A DNA stretch of 64,000 bases, from positions 372,001 to 436,000 of the forward strand of contig JAYWVB010000001.1 in assembly GCA_039881045.1 (NCBI GenBank). Reading direction: 5' to 3'. This DNA comes from Chaetomium olivaceum. Taxonomy: Eukaryota > Ascomycota > Sordariomycetes > Sordariales > Chaetomiaceae. Position 1 is the stretch's first letter, and each line of letters starts with the position of its first letter. The position numbers and the translations under genes were made by a program. Positions 42,472 through 54,629 of the stretch are shown piece after piece. Below the pieces are notes generated by a model. The model did no database searches and was not told the DNA's origin. It saw nothing but the letters and a program-made list of their open reading frames with translations.

Positions 42472-44752
42472 ATATGACAGGGCGAGTGACAGACAACGGA
42501 CGGATCGGAAACAAAGCGAATATATATATGAAGCCGGGGAATCGGCGGAATGTCAAGATGTCGAACGGGGGCGCCTGTCACGGATGGGCCCCGGGATGAA
42601 ACATAATGGTGACGGACGGACCCCAAAGGCTGGTGCTGGACGAAGTAGGGACAGGGCGTAGGGGGCACTGGAAACACCACCACCAGCTTTCGAATTTTTA
42701 AGCACGGGATCCTGGCTCTCTGTTGTTCTGGGTGTCCCGGGCAAGGGGTTTCGTTCTTTCTCCGTCGAGCGCGATGCGAGTTTCGTGAGGCTGAGTTGGG
42801 AGTCTCCAGCGACGGTGGTAGGGACCTGTATCAGCGGGTCACACCAAGCCGGTTTGAGCGTGTCGCTGTTTCGAGTCGTGGTCGATCCGATGGGGTCGAG
42901 CTGTTGAGACGGGAAAATGGCACAATGGCAACCAAGCAGGTGGAGCCCGAAGTCGTCTTACAAGGTGCCGCTGCAGGTGAAGGGATCGAGCAAAGGCGGG
43001 CAGCACGACACTCCCGTCGCAGGCTTGTTGAAGAGGAGAAGATCGGGATCTCGAGAAGAGGGACCTCCTGGCGGGAAGACTGACAAAATCAGAGATGCGC
43101 TCCACTTGGGACGATTGGGCGGGTTGGCGCTGGCGAGCGGTTCCTGGAAAACCAGGGAAGTGCCCTGCAGTCTCCCCACAGTGCCCTGCAAATCCACTCT
43201 CCATTTGCAGAAATAGCGTTGCGTTGTTGCTAGGGTCTCCAATAGCTGGGTGCCATCCGAGCAAGCCAAAGGGGCTCGTTTCTTTCGTGTGAATTGCATG
43301 TTTCTGCGGGCCTGGACTCGTCATCCAATCTTCAGCCAATCCAGGCGCTGGCCGAGAGACGACCTGCCGATTGCTTGCCCCTCCCTCCCGAGAGGAGAAC
43401 CTGGATATGCACCATCGCCAATACGGCAGCGGATATTGAATTTGGGATATGACTTTTGCGCATTCCCGTCTTCTAGGCGCCTCGGCACACCTCTTCCGCC
43501 ATCATGTCGAATCTCTCTCATTTTTTTTGGTTCATCCTCCGAACATACCGCCACCGTTTACACACCAACCAACTACACAAGGTGCGATGAGACACGAGAT
43601 GGCGATCCATGGTGCCAACAGATGGTGTTGGCCACACCAAAAGAATGTTGTTTCTGCAGACACCCTGCGCGCCAGGGGCGGGTTGGTGGTGAAGATCCAG
43701 ATGCGGACAGGGCGCCTGCAGCCCCCTGCCACTCGGGGCCAGAACCGAATGGGTCTTCAGAGCTCAGTGTGCGCTGGAATAAACACACGGTGTACTGCAT
43801 TCAGCGAGACCTCTTTTCGGAAGCTGGGCAGCTTCTTCAATGGGCAGCTCATTGCCTCTTCTACCCACCATCGCCAGGTAAGTTATGCTGTCTTTTTGTC
43901 TTTCACCTTCGCATTTGCGCCTCACGTACCTCTGACTAAGCGCGGTGGCTTCGCATCGAGCAGATATAAGGTACGTAGTTTGTCTGGAGCTTCAAAGCCC
44001 ATACGCGGAATTACCTCTCGAGGAATCGATGCCTTATGGTATTGAAGGATGTCCACCAGGTCCTCGCTTATCTCAACCGCCCATCTCACCTCATCAGAAC
44101 AAAGAGGATTGCACTTTTCGAAGACGATTGGCCGCCCTGCGCTTCCCATCAGCCGCCAGCCTCCATGAGGCGCCAATATTACAGAACCCGCCCGTCGGTC
44201 ACCGAGTATTTGGCCGGCGACCAGTACCACGCTGCTGGTAACGGTGGCATCCCGAATTGCCGTGTTCGTGGCTCCAAACCACGTTCGAGTTCAAATATGC
44301 ATACTATGTATGCATGACTTCCATCTGGGTCAAGGTTTGTGTTTACAAACACGATGCTAGGCGGACTGAAACAGGTGGAGCTGGTCTCAGGTGAATCGAG
44401 CCATCAAACGAGTGCAACGCGAACGGCTTCAACTCGATCTGTTCAATGTGAAAAGCCGAGGGTGTTGCGGCGTTGGCTACCGAATCGGGCTTCAACCCGC
44501 ACGGTTGATCGAGGCGCAGGGCCCCCAGGCTCCTTTCATAAAAGGACGCCAAGACCAGGGTCCATCCGTCCTTCGAACTTCTTTTCGTCGCTTTCGCATT
44601 TTCTTTCAGTTTTTGGACATCTCGTGGGTTCTTCTTTGACTTCGGCGCTTTTTCGCTATCTGCAAACATACGCAGGAGGTCCCCGTGGCCTCTAGTCGCG
44701 CCAACTTGCCCAACAGAGTGGTCCAGGGATCCGCGAAACTGCGATCGGCAAG
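42472..44752. other. Long spacer without supported gene
   Basis: 2.3 kb with several overlapping frames of 100-230 codons on both strands but no motif, no consistent splice chain and no domain. The left part should contain the promoter of the minus-strand gene ending at 42471, the right part that of the FAR-17a-like gene. Confidence 0.45.
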
Positions 44753-45678
44753 ATGGCTGGACAGGCATTCAAATTTGGAACTGGCCTTTGGGACCCTACC
44801 CATCGGTTCGAGACTTCATGGCTGCTATCGCCGTGGGTGCTCTTCTTCTGCCGAGCTCTTATCGTAAGCCTCCTTTCTCTAGCAGGGCTTGCCCAGTTAG
44901 AGATATCCAATACAGAAACAAGAATCGCATCCCTAACTAGCGTCTCCTCGCTCCCTCTCTGTGCAGTCCCTCTATGCCTTCACCACCCTCATCTTCGTGC
45001 TGGCGTGGCAATGCGCCCACGCCGACACGGGCTGCGCGGCGTCTCGGGCCTCCTTCAGCTACTTCACTAGCCTGACCTACCTGGGGCATCGGCTTCTACT
45101 TCCTCGTCGCGGCCATCCACACCTTCACCTATGCACGGACCGGCGTCGCGCTGCTCGACCGCTTCCCGCGACCCCTCCAGGCCCTCCACTCGGCCTTCTA
45201 CACCACCGTGGTCGTCTACCCCTTCATCGTGACCATCGTCTACTGGGTCGTGCTGTTCTCGGGGCCCTGGTTCGCCGAGGTCTATTCGGGGTGGAGCAAC
45301 GTGTCGCAGCACGCGCTCAACAGTGCCTTCGCGCTCTTCGAGCTCTTCGTCCCGCGCACCGACCCGCCCCCGCCCCTGCACATGCTCTGGCTCATCTTGG
45401 TCCTGGCCCTGTACCTCGCCGTCGCCTACGTGACCTACGCCGACAAGGGCTTCTATCCCTACAGCTTCCTCGACCCGCGCGAGCAAGGGTCGCTGGTGGC
45501 GGCGTATGTGTTTGGGATTGCGGTGGGGTGTATCATTGTCTTTGGTGTTGTCTGGGGCCTGATTTGGCTGCGCAGGTATGTCACGGAGACGAAGCTGGGG
45601 AAGCGCGGGAAGTTTGCGAAGGAGGGACATGGCTCGGGCGTGGCCGGGGACATGGAGATGGCTAAGCCGCACGCTTAA
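44753..45678 (+). CDS. FAR-17a/AIG1-like multi-pass membrane protein, frameshifted
   Basis: Two exons, 44753-44863 and 44967-45678, 273 aa after correction. Family members (AIG1/ADTRP) are six-helix membrane proteins, in mammals hydrolases of fatty-acid esters of hydroxy fatty acids. Seen: FETSWLLSPWVLFFCRALI, SLYAFTTLIFVLAW, GIGFYFLVAAIHTF, TVVVYPFIVTIVYWVVLF, NSAFALFELFVPRTDPPP and HMLWLILVLALYLAVAYVTY. The HMLW His and the region near FYTTVVVYP fit the Thr/His active-site layout, not verified. One extra C at 45080-45081 (TACCTGGGG for TACTGGGG) shifts the frame; removing it restores LTYWGIGFYF. C-terminus is basic and cytosolic. Confidence 0.85.
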
Positions 45679-46138
45679 GTAACACTAGCCCTTTCTAAGT
45701 ATTTCTTAGACTCTCTGTTTCCGTTTTAGCAATGGTAGTATGTTGCGGGAGGATATACCCAGTTTGTGTGGTTGGTTTGAGCGAGTTGCCTGTTATAGGA
45801 CAAGCGCTGCTGCTAGGTAGCTGAAATCATAATACAAGGCCTCTATGACCCATCAAGTCTCCCACCAATGTGACTGCTTTCGTCAGATCATGTACACGGC
45901 CGTTGTTGTATCTGAACCGTAGTCATACCAACGGAGGTGTCCCGTATACACCGACTCCCTATTCATGAGCACGGTCACACTGAGAGCGAACCGTATTAGT
46001 GGTACATGTTTAAATATATCTATGTCGTCGGTCACTGATGGACCAAAATGGTCTTCACTCCTCTATCAAACATTGCCCAAATAGCACGATGCATCCCGAT
46101 AGAATCCTCTAATGTATATACATTATAACGCCAGGTGC
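45679..46138. other. Convergent spacer
   Basis: 460 bp between the stops of the FAR-17a-like gene and GUP1. No feature supported. Confidence 0.45.
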
Positions 46139-48298
46139 TCAGCACTTCAGATTAACCCCCCGCCGCAGCTCCGACTGCCGGATCTCAAACATGATCTGGA
46201 TGCCCACAAACAGCGCCGAGCATGCCGTGACCAGAAACACCAAGCCTAAACAAACACCGTTAGTAACTAGCCGCAAGGAAGGTGAAAAGGGATGAGAAAT
46301 AAAGCCATACCCGAATAATCCCTAAAAATCCCCTTCACAATACTCTCCAGCCCATCCAGCCCGACCGCAAAGCCCACCAAATTCGCCGAGATCATCATCA
46401 GCACATTCACCACCCCACCAGCACAGCACAACATGCGGTACGCCGTCGGCCGACTCTCCCACTTGCGGCGGGGGAACAGCATGCCGGCAGCAATCTCGGG
46501 CAGGAAGAACACCACAATGAGCCAGCCCCAGATGAGCAGGTTGAGCTTGATGTCGTGCCACAGCGCGACAAAGGTGAAGACGGCCAGGTACGTGAGCACG
46601 GAGCGGACGGCGTCGCGGGTAGAGCGGAAGCTGGAGCCGCCGAGCGGGATGTAGATGTAGCGCAGCAGCCAGCGGTAATAGCTGCGGTGCCACCCGCGCC
46701 AGAAGGATAAGGTCGAGTAGTTGTTGCTGACGCAGCGGAGCATGTTCTCGGGCGGGTCGATGCCGTCGACCAGGCTCCAGAGGCGGAAGAAGCGCCAGGG
46801 GAGGAGGAGCTTGAGCCAGATGATGTGCAGGTTGAAGTAGGAGAGGAGGGAGATTTGAGCGGGCGTGTAGGATGACCAGTTCGGCCGCGACTTGGAGATG
46901 GCGCCGACGTAGTCGTAGTGCAGGACAAGCTCCATCGCGAGCAGCACCAGCACGAAGCGTATTGCATACTTGAGCGTGGGGAGGTGGAGAGCGTGGCCGG
47001 CTTGTAGCGCTGCTGTGAGATGTAGTCGTTGAAGGTGATGATGGGGCCGGTGAGATAGAGCGGCGCGTAGATGGCGTAGGCGAGGTAGTTGCGGAAGGAG
47101 AAGTCCTGCGGGGAGGCAGGGGTGGCGATCCGGTCACGCTCCGAGAGGTTCGCGGGGTCAAGTTGTTTCTTCTTACTGGCGTTAGTGATCGCAAATAGGG
47201 GTAAGGGGCGGCAGCAGAAAATCCATGGGGAAGGAGGGGGGGCGGGGAGGAGATGGTACCTCGATAGGGCTGGAGGCCCGCCTGTCCAAGCTCCAGTAAT
47301 AGTCAAGGTTGAAGCTGACCAGACGGAGGACGGTGATGTTGAAGAGAATTTCCCAGCGGCGCATGAGTCCGCCGTGACGATCCATCCACATGCCTAGCTC
47401 AACTAGCGCGGGGGTGTGCGTCGCCATGTCGTTGGCTGGCGTCCCCATCAAAAGCAGCGCAATATCCCGGAATTTATAGCCGTTGCACAGCTCGTTGGCG
47501 AACAAAATGCAGATACCAAACCCCCACGTCACCGCCGGCATGTACTTCTTGGGCACCGACGTCACAAGCCTGTAGTTGATAGCCAGGATCGTGAGGATCT
47601 TGGCCGCCGAGAAGCCATGCAGAGCCACGAGGAAGAACACGGCAAAGGGGCCGAGTCATACGAGGTGCGCTGGTGCAGTCTTGCCTCGGCCGCCTCGGGG
47701 GCGTTGGCTCTCGAGGCCTTCAGCTCCTGCGGGATAGGGTACACGAGGTTCCAGACCCTGCGCAGTAGAGGGTGGAAAACCAGCAGAAGGGCCATGTACG
47801 GCAGATTTATCCTGAAAGTGTAGTACTGGGCATCCGACACATCCTATAACCACGGTTCAGCATGTGCCCACGTCGTCCAATCTCTAGAGAAGGGGGAGCT
47901 CACGATCTTGCGCCCCGGAATCCAGCCGTCCGCAAGCCGGTTCTTAAACCTATGGTATCTCGGATCCGATGCTGCCCATTGTCAACTCCCGTTCTGCCCC
48001 ACCATGCTAGGTTTCAGAGAGAAGACCTACGCCTCGAGACATCATAGGCAACCCAAAACATGTACGGCACCACGGTCAGGAAGACCAGGTAGTAGAGATA
48101 AAACTCAAGGGACTTCCATTTGGGCGGGTCGGCCCGCTTGTCGGCCACCTTGTCGTCGTCCTCCCGCTTGTCAGTCGCAGCCCGGTACGGCACCGATGAC
48201 GGCGTGGTGAATCGTGTGTCGAGCGTGTCGAGATCGTAGAGACTGGAGATGAAACCGAGCAGGCCGGAGCGGCCGCCGTTGTGGCTACGGGAAGCCAT
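46139..48298 (-). CDS. MBOAT acyltransferase Gup1-like, frameshifted
   Basis: Multi-pass ER membrane O-acyltransferase; yeast Gup1 remodels GPI-anchor lipids and was first named for glycerol uptake. Minus-strand exons 48298-48031, 47971-47904, 47843-47260, 47171-46311, 46245-46139. Evidence: SLEFYLYYLVFLTVVPYMFW, SDPRYHRFKNRLADGWIPGR, DAQYYTFRINLPYMA, FGICILFANELCNGYKF, NYLAYAIYAPLYLTGPIITF, the MBOAT catalytic region with His (LTYLAVFTFVALWHDIKLNL) and the end QIMFEIRQSELRRGVNLKC. Two single-base losses are needed: in the TTT run near 47644-47646 and the CCCC run near 46978-46981. Corrected length 629 aa, with every exon phase agreeing. Acceptor of intron 3 is taken as TAAG at 47172. Confidence 0.9.
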
Positions 48299-49021
48299 TG
48301 TTGGGAGAAATGAACGTGAAGAATCGGGCTCGTGCCAGTCTATAACATGCTGGGCCGGGTTCGGTTCGCTATCGTTGCGGCGGCGGTGGTTTATGAGCAA
48401 TCGCGATCCCGGATCCGAAACTCAATAACCTCTATTTCTCCTCTGGTGATTTTCTCGCCAAGTCGTCACTAATCCTCGACGATCGGGGACCCGCCGCCGG
48501 TCAAGGGTCAAGGACACGCAACGATGGCGGCGCAGTCGGTGGTCTATACGACGTTGGGGTTGCGGTTCGGCGCTGAAACTCGGTGTTGGTGGTCCGCGGC
48601 GACAAAGACGGCGGCACGGAGGTGGGGAGGATACCGGGAACGGAGAAAAGTCGTGTGGTACGTACCGACGTAATTCTCCGGTTTTTGTTGCAACTGTCAA
48701 CTTCGCTGGACAGAATAATCGCGGTTTCCTTGCAACTTTTCGACTGCCGCGCGAGGCGGAGCGAGACAGCCAGTCACAGCCGACATAAGCTTTGACACAT
48801 GCTTCCTGCCAAGACTCTGGCACTGCCCGCGCCCCTGAACCCCTTTTTCACATCAACTCCTCTTCTAACACGCTGGAGCAAGGTTTGATTGGCAAAATGG
48901 GATTGAAATATCACCAAGCTAATGAAGTCTAAGCCCAAATATTCATTATCATGAAACCCAAAACCCAAATAGGTGCTTGCTCAAACCCCTCTATCTCCAC
49001 CCATCTATCCCGTTACGAGGC
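48299..49021. other. Spacer upstream of GUP1
   Basis: 723 bp, presumably the GUP1 promoter and the 3' end of the F-box gene. No gene supported; short Arg-rich frames lack domains. Confidence 0.45.
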
Positions 49022-50689
49022 CTACGCCCCCTTCACCCCGTAACTCTTCACCCGACTGAAAAAGAAAGGCTTGCTGTGTCGCATCGTGAACTCGGCCCAG
49101 TCGTCCGTCAGCGGGTTATAGCTGTAAAACCCCTTCCACGCGAGCTTGTTGTTCCGCGTGCTCTTGCCCGCCGTGCCGAGGGCGAGGTCGAGCCGGTAGA
49201 TGTACTTGCTGACGCCCTCGGTTTCGACGGTGACGTCGCCCTCGATGCTGGCCGGCGACGCCCCGGGGCTGTCCGACGCCCTCGCCAGCCGCCACCGACC
49301 CCGCAGCGCCTGGCGCATCACGTCGCTGGGTAGGTGCTGGTTCGCGCCGCCGGCGTGCAGCGCGAGGGCCTCGCGCGTCAAGTGATGCACGACGTCGGCG
49401 GGCTCGGTGGTGGTTAGCAGGCTGATGGCGGTGCCGTCGCGGAAGAAGCGCAGGTAGCGGTAGTAGGTGACAATGTGGACCGGCGTGGCCCATGTGACCT
49501 GGTTAGGGCTGGCCTGGCCGGATCGCATGTAGTTGACGGTACTGATGTAGCAACCGTTGAAGCGGATGCGTGGGCGCTGCCGGAACATGCGCTGCCACGA
49601 GCTCGAGTACAGCGAGTGGTATAGGGCAAGCGTGTCGGCGGTGCACTCCCGCGCGTGTTGGTGGGCACGCTCTGCGAGGGTGAGGGGTGAGGGAGGGAGA
49701 GTGGTGGCATCTCCCACCGCGGGCGCGGATGCCTCTTCTTCGGCGGCTTCACGGATGAGATCGGCTTCGTTGAAGGGTGTCCAGGAAACTTGCTGCTGCC
49801 AGTAATAGTGCATCCCGCAAACCCGAATTCGCTACCGAGGCAGATGCGCCGCCAGATGCCGTTCTCGGTGGAGACGAGGTAGGCCAGGCGCTTGCACACT
49901 TGGGCCAGCCGCATGAAGTCCCCGACATCGAGGAGAGCCAGGTCGCGAAGAATGTGCACCAAGATTTTCCTCTGGGAGGACAGCAAGCGGGCACGGAGGT
50001 GGCGGATCCCCTCGACTGCAGGTGGCGCCGGGGTGATGGACATCACAGAGAAGCTCGTGATGAGATCTTTCATCGACTGGGGCTCCGCGACCTTGGAGGC
50101 AGAGCCGGGCCCCGTTGTGGCGACGGCTAAGGCATCCTTGGCCGAAGTTGCATGCGCCGGCTTAGGGGGCGGCTTTGGGAAATGCTTTGCCTTGTACTTT
50201 TGGTCGACGCTGTCGTCCAACTGCATCAAGTCAGTCTTAAAACTCGGTTCTGATGTCTCAGGGCATTGCAGGACGCACTCTAAAGGCTTTTCGGTACAGC
50301 TGCAAGCTGTCTCCTAAGTTTCCCACGGCCTCCTTCTCCACGGCCTTCTCGTAGTAGTCAAGGGCTGAAACGGGATCGCCCTGTTGTGAACTCTCAGGAT
50401 GCCCCGTCTCAAGGGAAGACGCGTGTGCGGTCACCGCAACGTCTTCGAAAGGCTGTGACTGAACATAGTCGTCATCCTCTTCTCGGGTCAAGGGCGCCTT
50501 CGTCCGTGGTGGTGCGGCAGTCTTGGCTCGACTGGTTGACGGTCCAGATGCCCTCAGCGGTTGGTGTCGGTGTTGTTGATTTTGTTGCTGCGGACGGTCA
50601 GGTCCAAAGATAGACTTCTTCGCTTGAACCTCGGCTTTCCATTGGTTTCGGAAGGACTCGAGGTCCGGGTTTGACTCCTCGGGGTTCAT
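49022..50689 (-). CDS. F-box protein, Hrt3/FBXO9-like, frameshifted
   Basis: Substrate-recognition subunit of an SCF ubiquitin ligase. Minus-strand exons 50689-50279 and 50220-49022 (intron 58 nt); the Met at 50689 (MNPEESNPDLESFRNQW) was preferred to the in-frame Met 27 codons upstream. Residues about 1-110 are disordered; a TPR-like helix pair follows (ALDYYEKAVEKEAVGNLGDS LQLYRKAF), then the F-box (ILVHILRDLALLDVGDFMRL, VCKRLAYLVSTENGIWRRIC). The C-terminal beta domain contains RPRIRFNGCYISTVNYMRSG, RYLRFFRDGTAISLLTTTEP and KLAWKGFYSYN, shared with FBXO9. One missing base in the run at 49814-49816 breaks the frame just before MHYYWQQQVSW. Corrected length 536 aa. Confidence 0.88.
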
Positions 50690-51266
50690 GGTGTTGTTGG
50701 CTCGTGGGGGTGTTCTAGCGGTGGAAACTGGAAAAGTGGCAATTGCATTTAGGAGAGGCAACTGTAGCAACTGTCGATATGTAGTTGCAGGAAAAATGTA
50801 AATTTATACCAGTCTATCTTGAAATATATACTGAGAAAATTATATCGGCTTGGGTGGAGACCAGAGTATCTCCGGTCGTCTTGGATGATTGGTTTCAGAG
50901 CCCGATGTCGAAAACGGTCCGGGGATCCAAGTGTGTCATCCGGTCGCCGGCGAGCCGATTGCGATAAGCGCGATGCTGGGGTTGGATTGCGACGGCAGTG
51001 TGGGGCATGTTGACTGGCAAAGTACAGGCAGCTAGGAAACCCCTGTCTGACTTGGATCTCGCCCTGACTTGTGTCGGAACTTTTTGATCTTTCGTAATGT
51101 TCATCCTTTCTTTATGTTCCAAATTCTCACATCGCACGTCACATATTCAAGTCATTAATTTGACCATCGCCAGCATGTGATTGAACAAAAAAAAAAAAAA
51201 GGTTGATATACTATTTTGTGTCATTGGAAGCATGATCTATCACTCTAAAACACCCTGCTCCCCAGC
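50690..51266. other. Spacer with A-homopolymer
   Basis: Between the F-box gene start and the GST stop; holds the F-box promoter and GST 3' end. A run of 14 A lies at 51187-51200. No gene supported. Confidence 0.45.
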
Positions 51267-52034
51267 TCAACAACAAATGCGCATCCCCCCTGCTATGTAC
51301 TTTACTCGGCCCATCTTCACGTTCTTTCTAGCCTCCTCCTCAAAAAACCCTACTGCGCCGGAATCGCGCATTGATTGACTCGCGCTCACCCAGCTCTCCA
51401 GCCATGCCTTCACGTGCGGGAAATTGGCGATCTTGTACTCGCTGTCCTCGCCCAGGACCTTCCCAGCGGCGTACTGCCACGAGTAGAAGGCGATGTCGGC
51501 ATATGACAGCTTGTTGCCGACCAGCCACGGCCCGTTGAACCCCTCCTTGGCGCCGTGCGCCTCCTTCTGCCGCGCGAGCTCGCCGTCCAGCACCCCCGTG
51601 ACGCGGATGATCTCCCTTGTGTAGCGGTCGATCGCGCTCTGCACCTTCTCCGGGTGGTACTTGGAGAACCAGATAACCTGGCCGTAGTAGGGGCCCTGGC
51701 CCGTGACCTGGAAGAAGAGCCACTGCTTTGCGTGGTACGCCTCGGCGGTGCCCGGCTCGAAGCTGAGCTTGCGCTCCGTATCGTACTTCTCGATCAGGTA
51801 CTCGACGATCGCGCCCGACTCCCAGAGCGTGAGGTTGGTGTTGGGGTCCTCGATGGCAGGCATGCGGCCGTTGGGATTGATGGCGAGGAACTCAGGCTTC
51901 TTGAGCTCGCTGAATTGGATATCCACGATCTCGTGCGGGATGCCTAGCTCATGAACGATCATGGCGACCTTGGGCGGGTTGGGCCCGCCCTTGCCCCAAA
52001 TCTTGATGGGCTTGAGATTGCTGAGGGACGACAT
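51267..52034 (-). CDS. Glutathione S-transferase, Ure2-like
   Basis: Intronless, 255 aa from the Met at 52034 (MSSLSNLKPIKIWGKGGPNP); the longer upstream frame is His/Pro-rich leader sequence. The thioredoxin-like N-terminal domain has GPNPPKVAMIVHELGIPHEI, the cis-Pro region NPNGRMPAIEDP and the glutathione-binding WESGAIVEYLIEKYD. The C-terminal helical domain has QWLFFQVTGQGPYYGQ, LDGELARQKE and the N-capping/hydrophobic staple-like region LSYADIAFYSW. This matches the fungal nitrogen-regulator-like GST class (GTT/GST2 type). Likely soluble, in detoxification or redox; it lacks the prion-like N-terminus of yeast Ure2. Confidence 0.93.
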   Translation of the reverse strand: MSSLSNLKPIKIWGKGGPNPPKVAMIVHELGIPHEIVDIQFSELKKPEFLAINPNGRMPAIEDPNTNLTLWESGAIVEYLIEKYDTERKLSFEPGTAEAYHAKQWLFFQVTGQGPYYGQVIWFSKYHPEKVQSAIDRYTREIIRVTGVLDGELARQKEAHGAKEGFNGPWLVGNKLSYADIAFYSWQYAAGKVLGEDSEYKIANFPHVKAWLESWVSASQSMRDSGAVGFFEEEARKNVKMGRVKYIAGGMRICC

Positions 52035-54629
52035 GATGACTTGGTTCTTGGTGTTGTCGGGAGGACTAAGGCGAGGAGGAGGCTTTTTCTGAGGTGGGTT
52101 GGGGTGATGGTGATGATGAATGAACCAAGAAGTAGAAAACCGCCCGTCGTTGTCCATACCTATATAGGGACACTTCAACTGCCTACATCGTCATCGAAGC
52201 TCAGCGGCTCCGCTCATGACGGAGGGTTGTATTCACCCTTGCCTAGAAAGTCACCGACTAGCCTCATATTTCTAAGCGCATTCAAATGATTTGAAAGCAT
52301 GGTTTCTGCTAAATTCACTGGCTTTGCGGCTGAGACGCCTTGCTGGAAAGTTTTCTGGTGTTGACGCGGTGTCCGGCGAAACCGAACGCCGTGGTGTAAG
52401 TCGCCGGCTGACAAATCTCGGTGAGAGAGAGGGGCATAAATGAAGTGGAAGTGGAGACCACACTACGATCCTTGGTGTCCAGATGAAATCGATGAAACGT
52501 GGTGTGAATCTCGAAGGATCAAAGGCACGTGCGACCTGTCCTCTGGGCTCCAAGCTTACAATGACAGAGTTTGACGGATTCAAGTTTAAGAAACATCGAG
52601 GTCATCGTTCGCGATGCGCTACATGCCGTTTAAAACTCCAGCCCATGGATTGACACCTTCAAAGGACCGCTTGTATTGAGGAATTATTTAACCTCGGGAT
52701 TTTGTTCAATCGTAACTTCCATACCTGTCTTTTTACCATGTAGTAGGGTAGCGTTCGCCGTCTGTGATGTGATACCCGAAAGCAACGGGACGACACCAAA
52801 CCACCAATTTTGAATATCTGCCACCGAATGCGCCAGAAGGCAAAAAGTTGTCTATCGGTACTAAGCAGAGGTCGGCATAGACTGACTGTCATGATCTGAT
52901 AAATCCTTCGGCGTGGCAATACTGCGGATGACTATGGACCGGTATTGTGTCGACTGAAATCTTTCGACGACCAGACCAGCCTTTCAATTGGGTTTTAAGG
53001 TCTTGTCCTACTATGGAGTCCAGTGAGACCGGTCGACATGACGCCGATGTCCTGTGTCCTCGTTGTCTCCTTGCTAACATCAGTTATGCGACTGAGAAGT
53101 GCTTGGTACTAGACCCAAGGATCGATAAACGTCAGACCTCGTCTAAAAGCCACAGTGCCGGTTTTGCAAGACAAAAGAAAAGTCTAATACCAAATCCCTC
53201 CATCAAGGTATTCTTGTTAGTCCTCCGACTCTCTCCTAGTTGTTTGAATTTGTGACCGGAATCCCAACAAACAAGCAGACTGACCATTTAAACAGCCAAA
53301 AGTCGAGCCACATCATAGGTAGGTATACCTATGTGCGACGAGGAGTGGCCGAACCAGCTGACAGGCATCCGCTCGAACTTTGCTGTGTCCACTGCTCCCT
53401 TATAGGCCCGGGCATTGGCGTCCCCTGCATTAGCAACAGGCTGATTCAGACTCCTAGAAACGTACGGGTAAAATTCCACATTGATATCATATCTTGCGGC
53501 TTGAAACAATCTTCCAGGGTTAAGGAACAGTCAACCGCAGCGCTGGGTCATCTGCCTTTGGGTTGTCAGAGGACTTCATTGTGTGACACCAATTCTCTGT
53601 TCACATGACCTCGTCCACATCCCCGAAGGATCAATGCTGTGTATCTCAACGAATTTGTGTTGCGGGGGACAGTTGTGCGACGTGACTCGAATGCTTTACC
53701 GCCAGAGCATAGGTCGGACCAAGAAGGGTCGAAGTGTCATCATTTCTACTGTGTCGGTCGGTGCTACCCAGCGATTTAAGTATGTACGACGCGGTCATCA
53801 AAGCGACTCTCTGGAACCGGAAAGACTTGACGACGAGAAACAACGTCAGGTCGAGACTAAAAATATATGTACAGATAGTACGATGAGCTATGTTTGTTAG
53901 AACGTTTGAATCCGGTATCGGCCGACCCAAGGCCACACGGTGAGCGGCTCCGAGGGTCCGACGGATTTGAGTTGGTGGTGTTGGTGTTGGAAGGTTTGAC
54001 AAGCTCGGCGGCTCGGCAGGTTTGCCGCATGGGACGATGCGGGGCTGGATATGGCCTTACGACTGGTCGATGGGCCTGACGAAGCTGATGTCACCGGAAC
54101 CGGGACTTGCCGCTTCCGTGTCGTGCAAAATGAGCTTGGAAACGAACTGGATTCCGACCTTGAAATTGCCATGACATGTTTCCAAACAACTCGGCTGTCT
54201 TGTCGTGATCAATTCCAGTTCAGGGCGGATCCATGAGCTGATGTTGTTTGGTTTATACTACAATTGTGTTTCTTACATCTTGCGGGTGCCAATCTGACCG
54301 TTTTCGTCATTTTTTGTCACAAGCAGGGTCAAGACAGGGGCAGATCCTGCAAAACACCAGTCGGCTCTGTTTCTCGCTTGCGATCAACTGCTTGCGCGCC
54401 TGCGCCCATCTGCCAAGGCGGGACCACGGGGGCGAACTCCTGGTTCCTAAAATCGGAGGCTCCAACGACGACAACCGCGCCGCAAACACATCGACCAACA
54501 TTATTTGTATCTGCCTGCAACCTAAAACCGACGCATTGCCACCAAGAAGGTTTTTGCACCGGCCGCATTTCGATTTCCAACTTCAGTTTTCGAGATAAGA
54601 CAAGAAAGAGAGCCTCTCGTTCGCTCAGC
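52035..54629. other. 2.6-kb spacer without supported gene
   Basis: Divergent region between GST and the zinc transporter. Frames of 60-180 codons lack domains and show no consistent splice pattern. A hairpin-forming palindrome lies at 53314-53333. The last 400 bp should hold the zinc-transporter promoter and 5' leader. Confidence 0.45.
53314..53333. repeat. Perfect 8-bp inverted repeat (hairpin)
   Basis: CATAGGTA and TACCTATG flank a 4-base loop GGTA. AGGTAGGTA-type motifs also occur at 14989 and 15424. No terminator or regulatory role can be claimed. Confidence 0.7.

Noticed and set aside
43250..43939. 229-codon plus-strand ORF
   Set aside because: No domain, no signal, and other frames are about as open over the same stretch; composition does not look coding.
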